A stretch of DNA of 64,000 nucleotides from Gordonia lacunae. GTDB taxonomy: Bacteria; Actinomycetota; Actinomycetes; Mycobacteriales; Mycobacteriaceae. Below, piece by piece: positions 1 to 12,100 of the stretch (the stretch's first letter is position 1; each line of letters begins with the position of its first letter). Below the pieces are notes generated by a model. The model saw nothing but the letters and a program-made list of their open reading frames with translations, was not told the DNA's origin and searched no databases. A program made the translations under genes and the position numbers. The stretch covers positions 79,044 to 143,043 of the forward strand of contig NZ_NGFO01000015.1 of the NCBI RefSeq assembly GCF_002149015.1, read 5' to 3'.

Positions 1-739
1 AGCGTCCGACGGTGAAGTTGGTACGCACGTTCTCCTGGCCGAACAGTCCGTCACCCAGATCGATGCCGTAGGTGTTGACCGCGACGCGCACCTTGGTACC
101 CGGCTTCCAGTACTCCGCCGGCCGCCACCGGACCTCGCTCGGGCTGATCCAGTAGAAGGCACCCTCGACCGGAGGGTCGGTGGTGATCCGGATGGCGCGC
201 TGCGCCGCACGACGATCCGCGATCGGCTCGTCGAACTTCACCGCGACCGGCTGTCCGATGCCGACGGTCTCGCCGGGGCTCGGTGTCAGATATGCCTGCG
301 TGAGGTTGTTGGGACTGCTGGTCGTGAAGGTGACCTTCTTGGTGACCGCTCCGCCGATGCCGACGGCGTCGGTCTCCAGCGTGTAGGTGCGGTTGTAGCC
401 GAGGGCCTCGTCGCTGACCCAGACGGTGTCGTTGTCCGCGAGGGTGCCCTTCACCGGGGTGCCGTCGGACTTCTTGATCAGCACCCGGCTGATGGTGCCC
501 TCACTGGTCTTCACCTTGATGGGCGCGCCGGGCTGCACGCCGACGGCGTTGTCGTTCAGGGGACGCTCGGCCAACTCGGTGATCTCGAGACCGGGCTTGA
601 GGAGGTCGTCGAAAAGACTGGAGCTGCTGACGTTGTCGGAATACGACGCTTCCTGCGTGCACGACGTCACCAGCGCGACGATTGCCAGCATCACTCCGCT
701 GATGATCAGCGGCATCCGCCGAGTACGACCGATCCCCAT
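1..739 (-). CDS. L,D-transpeptidase lipoprotein, N-terminal part (gene runs off the left edge)
   Basis: The minus-strand reading frame starts at ATG 739 behind a GGCGGGAG-like ribosome binding site and continues beyond position 1. Residues 1-27 form a lipoprotein signal peptide: arginines, a hydrophobic stretch, then the lipobox V-T-S-C with Cys27. After it comes a beta-rich region that resembles the two immunoglobulin-like domains found before the YkuD catalytic domain in mycobacterial L,D-transpeptidases (LdtMt2/LppS type), which make 3-3 crosslinks in peptidoglycan outside the membrane. The catalytic Cys/His domain would lie left of the window, so enzyme activity is inferred from the N-terminal half only. 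An in-frame ATG at 814 exists but would place 25 residues before the signal peptide and is less likely. Confidence 0.8.
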   Translation of the reverse strand, partial: MGIGRTRRMPLIISGVMLAIVALVTSCTQEASYSDNVSSSSLFDDLLKPGLEITELAERPLNDNAVGVQPGAPIKVKTSEGTISRVLIKKSDGTPVKGTLADNDTVWVSDEALGYNRTYTLETDAVGIGGAVTKKVTFTTSSPNNLTQAYLTPSPGETVGIGQPVAVKFDEPIADRRAAQRAIRITTDPPVEGAFYWISPSEVRWRPAEYWKPGTKVRVAVNTYGIDLGDGLFGQENVRTNFTVGR

Positions 740-995
740 CTCACTCCCGCCTGTCGGCGTCCCGACCCCGAACCGGTCGGTCACGCTGCCCCGCAACCTG
801 TGAAAACCTGACATCCTCGACCCCGAACCGCCGAACCGGACATTCCGAACCCGATGTCGCGGACCAGTGTACGAGAAATCCGACCGAACGCTTCGCCGGT
901 CATCCGTTCGAGTGGCGTGTTGCGCACCCGAAACGCCGGACGTTCATCTGCTGTTCATCGACCGCCGCCGGCGATCGAAACCCGCTGAGATGCCA

Positions 996-1026
996 CAAGA
1001 CGCCCCGCTGAATGCGAGGCGTCTTG
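996..1026 (-). terminator. Stem-loop terminator after tRNA-Lys
   Basis: CAAGACGCC (996-1004) and GGCGTCTTG (1018-1026) are perfect 9-bp arms around a 13-nt loop. The hairpin lies directly downstream of the minus-strand tRNA-Lys. There is no strong T-run, which is common for actinobacterial terminators. Confidence 0.6.
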
Positions 1027-1035
1027 GGGACTCTG

Positions 1036-1108
<73 letters not shown>

Positions 1109-1235
1109 TTGCCGGTGCGAGATGGAACCTTACAGGACCCGCGCGGCAGAAGTGAAATCGCCTGGTCGGCGCGGGTTCTGCCACCCGGGAGGCCTGCGCG
1201 GACGACTCCGCGTGACCACCGGCCGGATCAGTGGA

Positions 1236-1460
1236 TCACCTCGCGGCGACCTTGCGGACGACGATGAGCACCACCAGCGCACCGACTCCGGCGATCGCGT
1301 ACTTCACCGCGGGCGTCTGCAGCGTGGCGAGCGCCTTGGACTTGGCGTCGTCGGCGAGCCGCTGCGGGCTGGTGCGTTCGGCCAGCGCGTCCAGCGTGCT
1401 GGCGAGGTCCTCACGGGCCTTGGCGATGTCCTGCTCGATACGTTCGGTATCTCCGGCCAC
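1236..1460 (-). CDS. DUF3618 family small membrane protein
   Basis: This is a 74-residue protein starting at GTG 1460 with a GGAAGG ribosome binding site about 7 nt upstream. Residues 5-45 are charged and helical, with the I-E-x-D-I-A-x-A-R-E-D-L pattern typical of DUF3618; residues 53-70 form one transmembrane helix followed by a short basic tail. The family has no established function. Its place beside bcp matches the M. tuberculosis order Rv2520c-bcp, as I recall it. Confidence 0.85.
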   Translation of the reverse strand: MAGDTERIEQDIAKAREDLASTLDALAERTSPQRLADDAKSKALATLQTPAVKYAIAGVGALVVLIVVRKVAAR

Positions 1461-1599
1461 GTTGCATCCTTCCGGCGCTTCTCGATTGTCTCTCCGCTTC
1501 CCCGGCCGGCCGAACGACCGCTCGGGGCCGGGGATGAACCGCCAGATGGCAGCGTCTCGATGCTACGACATCCCGGCATCCGGGCATGTGGCCATGCAC

Positions 1600-1612
1600 T
1601 AGCCTGGCTCTC
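1600..1612 (+). promoter_or_regulatory. Probable leaderless -10 box of bcp
   Basis: TAGCCT (1600-1605) fits the actinobacterial -10 consensus TANNNT and lies 7 nt before the bcp ATG at 1613, which puts the expected transcription start on the start codon. There is no Shine-Dalgarno sequence in the gap. Confidence 0.5.
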
Positions 1613-2089
1613 ATGGGAGAGACCACCACCCGATTGTCCGTGGGCGACAAGGCCCCGCCGTTCACGCTGCCCGACGCCCACGGCGAGCCGGTCTCGCTGT
1701 CGGACTATGCCGGACGCAAAGTCGTCGTCTACTTCTATCCCGCGGCGTCCACCCCGGGCTGCACCAAGCAGGCCTGCGACTTCCGCGACAACCTGGGCGA
1801 GCTGAACGAGGCGGGCATCGCCGTCCTCGGCATCTCTCCCGACAAGCCGGCGAAGCTCGCGAAGTTCGTCGAGGCCGAGGGGCTCACGTTCCCGTTGCTC
1901 AGCGACCCGGAGAAGAAGGTGCTCACCGAGTGGGGCGCGTTCGGGGAGAAGAAGATGTACGGCAAGACCGTCACCGGCGTGATCCGGTCGACGTTCCTGG
2001 TCGATGCCGACGGCACGATCGAACTGGCGCAGTACAACGTCCGCGCCACCGGACACGTCGCCAAACTGCGTCGCGACCTGTCTGTCTGA
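1613..2089 (+). CDS. bcp: Thioredoxin-dependent thiol peroxidase (Bcp/PrxQ)
   Basis: This 158-residue peroxiredoxin reduces hydrogen peroxide and organic hydroperoxides in the cytoplasm with electrons from thioredoxin. The motif STPGCTKQACDF carries the peroxidatic Cys and a second Cys five residues later, the PrxQ arrangement, and the C-terminus GHVAKLRRDLSV is almost identical to what I recall of M. tuberculosis Bcp (Rv2521). I chose ATG 1613 rather than the upstream in-frame ATG 1586 because the family N-terminus starts there and a TANNNT box lies 7 nt before it. The TetR gene follows 10 nt after the stop, so the two may be cotranscribed. Confidence 0.95.
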   Translation: MGETTTRLSVGDKAPPFTLPDAHGEPVSLSDYAGRKVVVYFYPAASTPGCTKQACDFRDNLGELNEAGIAVLGISPDKPAKLAKFVEAEGLTFPLLSDPEKKVLTEWGAFGEKKMYGKTVTGVIRSTFLVDADGTIELAQYNVRATGHVAKLRRDLSV

Positions 2090-2099
2090 GCCGACCCCG

Positions 2100-2726
2100 A
2101 TGTCCGAGTCCGCCGAACCGCTGGTGCCGCGTAAGCGGCCCACCCAGGAGCGCAGCAAGCGCAAGTTCCAGGCGATGCTCGAAGCGGCCCGGGAACTGCT
2201 GATCGACGTGGGGTTCGAGTCGCTGACGTGCGAGGAGATCGCGACGCGGGCCGAGGTCCCCATCGGAACGCTCTATCAGTACTTCGCGAACAAGTACGTC
2301 ATCGTGTGCGAGCTGGACCGCCAGGACACGGTCGACGTACGCGAGGAACTCACGGCGTTCTCCTCGGAGGTGCCGTCCCTCGAATGGCCGAGCCTGCTCG
2401 AGAAGTTCCTCGACCACCTCGCGGCACTGTGGCGCACCGATCCGTCGCGGCGCGCGGTGTGGCTGGCCGTCCAGTCGACCCCCGCGACCCGCGCCACCGC
2501 ATCGCTGAACGAACGGGTCCTCGCCGAACAGGTCGCCCGGATCATCGCGCCGCTCACGCCGTCACAGCGTGAGCGACGCGAGATGATGTCGCAGGTGCTC
2601 GTGCACACCGCCTACTCGTTGCTCAGCTTCTCCGTGCAGGACGGCCACGACCACGACGAGACCGTCGCCGAGCTGAAGCGGATGCTCGCGGGCTATCTGC
2701 TCCTGGAAGAGTCGACGACGGTCTGA
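2100..2726 (+). CDS. TetR family transcriptional regulator
   Basis: This 208-residue protein has a basic N-terminal tail (residues about 10-24) and a TetR helix-turn-helix at about residues 42-68, with the sequence LTCEEIATRAEVPIGTLYQYF. The remaining helical region would bind a ligand and form the dimer. The start at ATG 2100 is 10 nt after bcp. The gene converges on acpS, with 13 bp between the stops. Its target is unknown. Because it lies beside bcp and the fas-acpS unit, control of peroxide defence or lipid synthesis is possible, but this is only inference; the known mycobacterial FasR is encoded elsewhere. Confidence 0.85.
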   Translation: MSESAEPLVPRKRPTQERSKRKFQAMLEAARELLIDVGFESLTCEEIATRAEVPIGTLYQYFANKYVIVCELDRQDTVDVREELTAFSSEVPSLEWPSLLEKFLDHLAALWRTDPSRRAVWLAVQSTPATRATASLNERVLAEQVARIIAPLTPSQRERREMMSQVLVHTAYSLLSFSVQDGHDHDETVAELKRMLAGYLLLEESTTV

Positions 2727-2739
2727 GTGGTCGGCCGGG

Positions 2740-3132
2740 TCACCTGCCCTCGAGGATCGCCACCGCCGCGGCGGTGTCGCCGTCGTGGGTCAGCGACACG
2801 TGCACATTCGTGTCGCGCAGGTGTTCGCCGATCTCACCGGACAACCGGATGGCCGGGCGTCCCCAGGTGTCGGTCACCACCTCGATGTCGCTGTGCCGGA
2901 TCAGTGGCAGCAGGGGCGAACGCGAGAAGCGGCTCACCGACCACGCTTTCACGACGGCCTCCTTGGCGGCCCAGCGGGCGGCCAGATGCCGGGCGTCCTC
3001 GCCGGTCCCGGCCGCCGAGTCCCGACGCTCGCCGACCGTGAACCGGTCGGCGAATGTCGTACCCGGCTGCCGGAGTTGCTCGCCGAACTCCGGGATCGAC
3101 ACGATGTCGATCCCCACACCGAGGACGCTCAT
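2740..3132 (-). CDS. acpS: Holo-[acyl-carrier-protein] synthase AcpS
   Basis: This enzyme transfers 4'-phosphopantetheine from CoA to the carrier-protein serine, here most likely that of the Fas encoded immediately upstream. The conserved motifs are GVGIDIVSI near the N-terminus (metal-binding Asp), ARWAAKEAVVKAW (catalytic Glu and Lys) and HVSLTHDGDTAAAVAIL near the C-terminus. From ATG 3132 the protein has 130 residues, the length I recall for the mycobacterial enzyme. An in-frame GTG at 3174 overlaps the fas stop (GTGA) and would add 14 residues, so the start is uncertain and translational coupling to fas is possible. Confidence 0.92.
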   Translation of the reverse strand: MSVLGVGIDIVSIPEFGEQLRQPGTTFADRFTVGERRDSAAGTGEDARHLAARWAAKEAVVKAWSVSRFSRSPLLPLIRHSDIEVVTDTWGRPAIRLSGEIGEHLRDTNVHVSLTHDGDTAAAVAILEGR

Positions 3133-3170
3133 GCCCTCGGATCCGCCGGCACCGTCGGACTCACCGGGTG

Positions 3171-6100
3171 TCACCGGCTTCCCGCCACCGGGACACCGGC
3201 GCGCTCGACGTCGGTCCCGTACACGTCGTCACCGTCGAGCCGCGTCTGCGGATCGAGCAGCATGCCCGCCTCGGCGTCGTGCTCGTCGACCGACTCGTCG
3301 AAGCGACGGTTCGGCGGACGCTGGTAAGCAGGCTCGCCACCGCAGATCGACTGCAGGAAGCGCTGGCTGCCCAGACGCGTGCGTTCGTCGGCGCGCTGAC
3401 GATAGGCGTCGCGCTCCTCCGGGTTCAGCGAGGCGATGAACGCCTCCGGGTGCACCACCGCGATGAGCCCGGACACGTGGCCGAAACCGAGACTGGTCAG
3501 CAGGCCGGCCTTGAGCGGGAACCGCTCGCCGAGCTGCAACGTCTCGCGCGGCCACACCAGGTGGGGGTACTCCGCCATCTTCTCGTCGACGCAGTCGAGG
3601 CTGCGGTTCGGCGGGATGACACCGTCGCGCAGGATCTGGCACAGGCCGATGAGCTGGAAGGCCGCCGCGCCGCCCTTGGCGTGACCGGTCAGCGACTTCT
3701 GCGACACCACGAACAGCGGTGCGCCCTTGCCGCGGCCGATCGCCGCCGCGAGCCGCTCGTGCAGCTCCGACTCGTTGGGATCGTTGGCCTTGGTGGAGGT
3801 GTCGTGCTTCGACACGACCGCCACGTCGTCGGCGCTGACGCCGAGCGAACCCAGCGCACGGGCCAGCGGCGAGGACAGCGACCCGCGAGCCGCGCCCAGG
3901 GCACCGAGACCCGGAGCCGGGATCGACGTGTGCACGCCGTCGCCGAAGCTCTGTGCCCACGCGACCACACCGAGCACCGGCAGACCCATCTCGGCCGCGA
4001 CGTCGCCGCGGGCGAGCAGGATCGTGCCGCCGCCGGCCGATTCGACGAACCCACCGCGTCGGCGGTCGTTGGCCCGCGAGAATCGCCGGTCGTCGATGCC
4101 GCGTGCGGTCATCTTCGCCGAGTCCGCGGTCGCCGACATCGCGCCGAAGCCGACGATGCCCTCGATACCCAGGTCGTCGAAGCCGCCCGCCACCGCGAAC
4201 AGCGCCTTGCCGAGGCGGATCTTGTCGACGCCCTCCTCGACCGACACCGCTGCGGTCGCACACGCCGCCACGGGGTGGATCATTGCGCCGTAGCTACCGA
4301 CATACGACTGGACCACATGCGCCGCAACGATGTTCGGCAGCGCCTCCTGCAGGATGTCGTTCGCGTTGGCCTCGCCGAGCAGGGTGTTGACGTACAGGTC
4401 GCGCATGGAGGTCATGCCGCCCATACCCGTGCCCTGTGTGTTGGCCACCAGACCGGGGTGCACCCAGCGCATCAGTTCGCTCGGCGTGAAACCCGACGAC
4501 AGGAAGGCGTCGACCGTGGCCACCAGGTTCCACAGGGCGACCCGGTCGATCGACTCCACCATGTCGGGGCTGACACCCCAGCGGGTCGGGTCGAAGCCGG
4601 TCGGGATCTGACCGCCCACGGTCCGGGTCAGCGCGAACTGACGCGGGACGCGGATCTCGGTACCGGCCAGCCGGGTGACCTGCCAGTCGCCATCGGCGTT
4701 CTGCGTGACCCGGGTCTTCTCCGGGTTGGCACTGGCGAACGCCCGCGCCTCCGCCTCGGAGTTGACCGTGAAGGTCAGGTCCTCGTCGACGAAGACCGAG
4801 GTCAGCAGTGGCGAGGTGTTGTCGACCATCGCCCCGTCGTCGGCGTAGCGGCGGATGCCGCAGCGCGCGACGACCTCGTCGTGATAGCGCTCGGCGATCT
4901 CGCTCTCCGGCACCGGGTCTCCGGATTCGGTGTCGTACCAGCCCGGCTTCGGCGCCGAATCCCAGTGCACCAGTCCGGTGTTCCAGGCGAGCTCGAGAAC
5001 ACCAGCGGCCGAGAGCTTCTCGTCGACCTCCATTTCGAAGCGGGTGCGGGCCGAACCGAACGGGCCGAGTTCACCGGCGCCCACGATGACCACGAGGTCC
5101 TCGGGTCGGGCGTCGATCGACGGCCACTCGGGACGCATCGCCTTCGGCGCGCGCGCCGGTGCGGGCAATGCCGCGACGGTCGTCACCGACTCTTCCGCGG
5201 TGTCCGCGGACTCCTCCTCGGCGGCCGCCGCCGCGGTGGCCGCCGCCGCGGTGGCCGCGAGCGCCTTGAGGTCGGTCGAGCTGTCCAGGCCACCGGTGAA
5301 GTCGGCCAGGATCGGCGCACTCACCGCGGCCGAGCGCTGCTCGGGCGTGCAGAGGGTCAGCAGGTTCGCCGCCATCTCCGCCGTGCTCCAGGTGCGCACA
5401 CCCACCGCCTCGACTGCGTCGACCATCCCGTCGTTGTGACCCATCAGCCCGGTGCCGCGCACCCAGCCGATCAGCGCGTGGGCGAGCGTCGTCTTGGCGC
5501 CCCAGGACTCCTCGGCCGACCAGCGCTGCACGAGCGCGTCCAGCGAGGCCTTGCTCTCGCCGTAGGCGCCGTCGCCGCCGAACATGCCGCGGTTCGGCGA
5601 ACCGGGCAGCACGACGTGCACCCGGGCGGCGATGTCGTGATCGGAATGGACGTCGGCGAGACCGCCGATGAGCCGCTCCACCGACCAGAGGAGCACCTTC
5701 ATCTCCAGCTCGGCGCGACCACCGGCGTCGGTGAGGTCACCGGCGACCCGCGGTGCGGCGAACGGGAACAGCAGCGTCGGCTTCATCGCCGGCTTCACCA
5801 CTGCCGTTGTGCCACCGAGGTTCTCGGTCTGCTCGGCCGCGATCCAGCCGACCAGGTCGTCGACGTCGGCGTAGGAGGCCATGTTCGCCGGGGCGATCCA
5901 CAGCGCGGCGCCGGCCCGGGCATTCTCCCGGTACAGCTTCTTGTAGAACGCGAGACGGTCGGAGTTCAGACGCGACGTCGTCGCGATCACGGTCGCACCG
6001 CCGGCGAGCAGCCCGGCGACCACGCCGGCGGCGATGGATCCCTTGCTCGCGCCGGTGACGACGGCGATCTCGCGGCTGTGGACACCCTTCTCCGGGTTCT

Positions 6101-9100
6101 CCGCGGCGTGCGCGATCGCCCCGAAGACGCGGCCGTGCACGGCGTTGCCGTTCGCGAGGGCCTTGCCCTGCCACCAGGTGGCGTGGTCGGCGACGGTGTC
6201 ACCGGCTCCGGCGAAACCGCCGACGATCGTGTCGAAGTCGGCGTCGAGATCGTGCTCGTCGGTCAGCCAGAGTCGGACGAGATCCTCACGGGCGGTTGCC
6301 CACCGGTCGTCGATGAGGACGACCTTGGCCGCGTCGAAGGCCGGTGCGACGGTCCGCGCCCAGTCCGAACCGAGTTCGGCGCTGACGAGCTCGGCGAGTT
6401 CGGCGTTCGGGTCGGCCGCGGCCTCGGCGAGATCGGTGACCTCGGCGAGTCCGAGCTTGTCCAGCAGGGTGTACGCGGCCGAGGCGAGCGCGCCGGAGCG
6501 ACCGGTGATCTGCTCGGTGAACTCACCCAGCGCCGCGGCGTCGACCGTTGCGCCACCGCCGGACTCGGCGGCGGGCTTGCCGACCGGGATGCCCTTGACC
6601 GCACCGACCGCGGACACCGCCTTGTCGATGAGGGCATCGAGGGAATCGGTGTTCGTCAGCGGCCCGTCGAGCAGATTGCCCAGCGCCTCACCGCGGACGG
6701 ACGCGCCGTCCCGCGTGCCCAGCGCCAGCGCGACGGTGGTGTGCAGACCCCAACCCGGGCCCAGCTGCCAGACACCCGACACGCGGTCGGTGATGTAGTT
6801 CTGGCGCTTGCCCAGCGGACCGAGCACCTTGCGCACCTGATCGCTCACCGCGTCGGTGAGCACCGCTCCCAGCGGCCGGTACCCACGGGCGAGGGTCTCC
6901 ACGGTCGAGGACAGCGCCGTCATGTCGGCTTCCGCGGCACCGTCGATGGCCCCGAGCCCGAGCTCACCGCCGATGTCGAGGAGCAACTGGTTGCGACGCG
7001 ACGACACACCGTCGCACAGGGCCTCGATCGTGTCCGCGGACCCGATCTGATCCACGCGCATCTTGGTCCACAGCGCGATCACGGACTTCACCGCGTCCGA
7101 GGGGGTGAAGGCGATGTCATCGGGGCGCGGACCGCCGGCGGGAGCCGCGGGTGCGGCCGGGGCAGGAGCTGCGGCGGGAGCCGGAGCGGCGTCCGCCGCC
7201 GCAGGCGTGGACTCGGCGGGAGCGTCGAGCTCGTCCTCGTCGGGCTCGTGGCCGGCGTCCTTGGCCAGGATCGTGTCGGTGTCCCGCTCGACGTTGAGGA
7301 CCTCGGTGGTGGCCGCGGCGTAGTCGTCGAGCTTGAGGGTGTTGGTGGCCAGACCCGACAGCGTCGGGGCGCCCTTCAGACCGATCTCGACGAAGCGCTG
7401 AACTGCCAGCCCGTTCCGCTCCGGTCCGCTGAACAGGAGCTCCTGGGTCTCGATCCACCGCACCGGGCTGGCGAACTGCCAGGCGAGCAACTCGATCAGG
7501 ATCACGCGGGCGAGTTCGTTCGGGGTCGCCTCCCAGGCATCCCAGTCGGCCAGGACCTCGTTCAGCGGATCCGACGGCACGAGTGCCGCGATCTCCTCGA
7601 CGAAGTCACGGCCGAGATTGAACAGGCGCGGCACCAGGTTCGGGATGTACCGACCGATCAGGATGTCGATGTCGATGTCGGCCGGCAGCAGTTCGGCGAG
7701 CTTGCCGCGGAACTCCGGCACGCCGGCACGCAGCACGCTGGAATGGAACGGGACGTCGATCCCGGGGATCAGGATGAACGCCCGCTTGCCGCCGAATTCC
7801 GCGCGGCGCCGGTCGATCTCGGCTTCGAGGAGTTCCAGACCGCGAACCGTGCCGGCGATCGCGTACTGCGAACCGAGCAGGTTGAAGTTGACGACCTCGA
7901 GGAATTCACCGGCCTCCTCGCCCACGCCGGACACGAACGCGGTGACCTCGGCATCGGCCAGACCGAACTGACTCGGTCGGATGGCCGCCATCCGGTAGTC
8001 GCTGCGCCCCTTGTCGTCTCGGGGAACGAGATGGTGCATGGCCTCGCCACGCTGGAACACGACTTCGAGGACCGCCTCGAGGGGGAGGACGCCGGCACAT
8101 GCGGCCAGCGCGTTGTATTCACCGACCGAGTGACCACAGGTGATGGCACCCTCGACGAAGCCACCGGACTCCTTGAGTTCGGCGATCTGCGCGACACCGA
8201 GGGTCGCCATCGCGACCTGGGTGAACTGCGTCAGGTAGAGCACGCCGTCGGGATGGTTGTAGGTGGTTCCGTTGGCGACGAGCGTCGTCGGGTTGTCGCG
8301 AACGACGGCCAGGATCGAGAAGCCGAGCGCCGCACGGGTGTGCTTGTCGGCGCGATCCCAGATCTTCCGGGCGGCCTTCGAGCGGGAGCGGGCGTCGAGT
8401 CCCATGCCCTTGCTCTGGATGCCCTGGCCGGGGAAGGCGTAGACGGTACGCGGCGCGGCGAGCAGGCCGGTTGCGCTCATCACCAGGTTGTCGCCGACCT
8501 TGGCGCTCACCTCGACGACCTCGCGTCCGTTGTCGAGACCCACCCGGTCGACACGGACGGTGATGCGATCACCGAGCCGGACCATGCCGAGATAGCGTGC
8601 GGTCCAGCCGATCAGCGGACGAGGCGACGGCGTCGGATTCTTCGCGTCGGTCGCGGTGACGACCTGCTGGGCGGCCGCGGACAGCCACATCCCGTGCACG
8701 ATCGGGTCACCGAGACCGGCGAGCTTGGCCGCGGCCGCGTCGGTGTGGATGGGGTTCCGATCACCGGACACGACGGCGAAGCCGTTCATCCGGTTCGGCG
8801 CGGTGATGGTGGCGGTCCGGATCAGCTTCCGGGTGGCCGACTGCTCGGCCGCGAGTGCGCCACCGGCCCGGGCCGGGTCGGTGAGTTCGGCCGCTCCCAG
8901 ACGCCCGCGGATCGCGAAGCGCTCGTCGAGCGTCGCGATCGGCCCGGCCGGTCCGGTGATCTCCACCGAGACCTCGACGACACGGCCCACCTCGGCGTCA
9001 CGGACCGCGCCGGCGCGGGCGGTGACGGTGAGTTCGGCAGCGGCGAAGGGGATCTCGCCGGTCAGTGCGATCGCGTGGTCCAGGTGGACCAGGTCGAGCA

Positions 9101-12100
9101 ACCCCTCGACCACCGGGTCACCCGAATCGGTGCGCGCGGCGCCGATGACGCTGAAGACGCTCGGCCAGCAGGCGCCGACCAGCGTGTCGGGCACGGCGAA
9201 ACCGAACGGGTCGGTCGGCGTGGTCGGACGCAGGTGCGGCGGCAGGGAGAAACCGGTCACCGCGGCGTGGTCGGCAACCGAGTCCGGCTCCCAGGAGACA
9301 GTCGTGACCGAGACACCGTCGGTCACCTCGGCCAGGCTGCCGCCGGCGGCCACGGTGAGGATCTCGCGCATCGCGTTCGAGGCGTCGTCGAGGCCCACCA
9401 GAGGTGAACCACCGTCGCGCAGGCTGTCACCGGCCAGCAGCGGGATGCGCACGGAAGCACCCGAGATGGGGACGAGCAGGTCGAAACGGATGACGGCGTC
9501 GGCGGCCACCTGTTCCAGAACCGCTCCGCTGACGGTGTGCTCGGCCCGTTCGGGTCCGACCACGGTCCAGGCGTCACGATCACCGAGCAGCGCGATCGGG
9601 CTCGCCACGATCCGGCCGGCCCAGCTGACGTCATCGGATTCCAGCACCGAGGTCAGCACGCCCGCCTCGTCGGCCAGCCCGGCGCGATGCCGGGAGGCGA
9701 CGACGGCCGGACGCTCCCCCGCGGCCTGCAGGTCGGCGGCGACGCGTGCCTCGAAGCGGTCGAGCAACTCACCCACGGGCTCGTCGACGCGGGTGATGCC
9801 CGCGACGGCGACCGGTCCCGGGATGACGCACACGGCGTCGGCGCCGTAACGCGGATCGTGGGCCTGCCACAGGGAGTCACTGCGCCACCACCGGCGCACG
9901 TCCTTGTCGATGACCGGCACGAAGTTGACGGGCTTGCCGGGAGTGCGGCAGAGCTCGAGGAAGAATGCGACGTCCGCGGGATGCAGGATATCGGTGTCGA
10001 TCTCGGGGTACACACTGCCGAGCGCGTCGATCGCGGCATGCGGATCGGCGGCGGCGGTGGCCTCGGCGAACATCGTCGGGATGGGCCCGGAGTCCTGGGG
10101 GTGCATGCGCGCCTCGGTGCGCTGCAACATCTCCACGAAGCGCTGCTGCCAGGTGATGTCGGCCCACGGGACCTGTTCGCCACGGGCATCGCCGACGGCC
10201 AGTCCGGCGTACCGGTCGAGCCACTCGCGGTAGGTCATGGTGGCGACGTCGCCGAAGTACGGCTTCGCGGTGTCGGCCATCGCCGCGATGATCTCGTCGC
10301 GACGGGCGGCCACGGCGTCGGCGTCACCGGCGACCTCGTCGAGCAGGCGGCCGCAGCGCGACGCGGTGTTGTCGACCTCGTGGATGTCCGCGCCGAGCTG
10401 GGACCGGCCCGAGGCCATTCCGGCGGTGGCGTGCCCGGCACCGATCCACTCGTCGATACCGACGGTGTCGACGAGGAGTTGCTTGACCTCGGGGGTGGTC
10501 GTGGCTTCCTTGGCCGCCATGGCCGCGGTGCCGATGAGGATGCCGTCCAGCGGCATGACCGGGTAGCCGTGGGCGGCCGACCACGTGCCGGTGAGGTACT
10601 CACTGGCGCGCTCGGGGGTGCCGATGCCGCCACCGACACAGATCACGACGTTCGGGCGGGCGCGGAGCTCGCCGTAGGTCGCGACCAGCAGGTCGTCGAG
10701 GTCCTCCCAGGAGTGGTGACCCCCGGCGCGACCGCCCTCGATCTGCACGATGATGGGGTGATGCGGCACTTCGGCCGCGATGCGCACGACGGACCGGATC
10801 TGCTCGACGGTGCCGGGCTTGAAGGCGACGAACCGGAGTCCGGCTTCGACGAACTCGTCGACGAGGGCGACGGCGTCCTCGAGTTCGGGAATGCCTGCGG
10901 AGACGATCACGCCGTCGAGCGGGGCGCCCTGCGCACGAGCCTTCTGCACGATGCGCTTACCGCCGAGCTGCAGCTTCCACAGGTAGGGGTCAAGGAACAG
11001 CGCGTTGAACTGCGCTTCGCGGCCCGGCTCGAGCAGGTCGGTGAGCGTGGCGATGTTGCGCGCGAAGATCTCTTCGGTGACCTGGCCGCCGCCGGCCAGC
11101 TCCGCCCAGTGCCCGGCATTGGCGGCGGCGGCGACGATCGCGGGATCGACGGTCGTCGGCGTCATGCCGGCCAGCAGCATCGGCGAACGTCCCGTGAGGC
11201 GGGTGAAGGAGGTCTCGACGACGGTGCGACCGTCGGGCAGCTCGACGAGGGTCGGCGCGAACTGGGACCACGGGGTCGCGACTTCGGGGACGCCGCCCGG
11301 GCTGAAGAGGTTGCGCTGTCCGACGCGCAGGGCGGCCGGAACCAGTCCGACGCCCTGCCCGCGGACGAGGGATGCGGTGAGGCGGGTCGCGATGTCCCCC
11401 GGACCGAAGTCCAGGACCCACTTGGCGCCGCCGGCGACGATCCGGTCGACCGACGCGACCCAGTCGACGTGGCCGACGAGGATGTCGTGGGCGTGGCGGG
11501 TGGCGAGGTCACGGTCGATGCCGCACCGATCGGCCCACTGGCCGACCAGCTCGACGGCCTCGGCCATCGCCGGGTGGTGGAAGGCGACCGACACCTGCAG
11601 CTGGTCGAACTTCGGCGCGAACGGCGCCCCGCCGGTGACCTTGCGCTTGCGCTCGTCGGCCTCGGTCGCGGCGATCCGCTCACAGAGGGCGGCGAACGCG
11701 GCGAGGTGCCGCGGCGCACCGGACAGCACGACCGCGGTGCGGCTGTTCTTGATGGCGACGACCGGCGCGGTCGTCAGATCGTTGTCGGGCAGACCATCGC
11801 GGTACTGGGCCAGGATCTCGTCGACACGGGCCGGGCTGATGTTGGTCAGGGCCAGCATCGGGGTGCCGTCGGTGGTGACGCCGAGTCCGCGGCGGCGCGC
11901 GGTCAGCGATCCGGCGGCACCGATGAGGTGCGCGACTGCCAGCAGCAGGCCCTGACCGGATTCGGCGATCCGGCCGTCGGCACCGACCGCGTCGGTCGCC
12001 AGCGATCCTTGGGAGTGCCCGACCACGGCGTTCGGCGGCAGCACCGCGGTGTCCAGACCCTGCTTGCGGAGGGCTTCCACGGCCGCGAGTTGCGTGAGCA

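Noticed and set aside
5190..5285. GCC/GCG/GTG repeated units considered as a possible CRISPR-like or mobile repeat
   Set aside because: The units are in frame inside fas and encode an Ala-rich linker; there are no spacers of uniform length and no cas genes.
3054..9407. Very long plus-strand open frame (2,117 codons) opposite fas
   Set aside because: It is the antisense frame of a very GC-rich gene, rich in Arg/Gly/His/Asp without any domain. Such frames arise because the third-position G/C of fas suppresses stop codons on the other strand.
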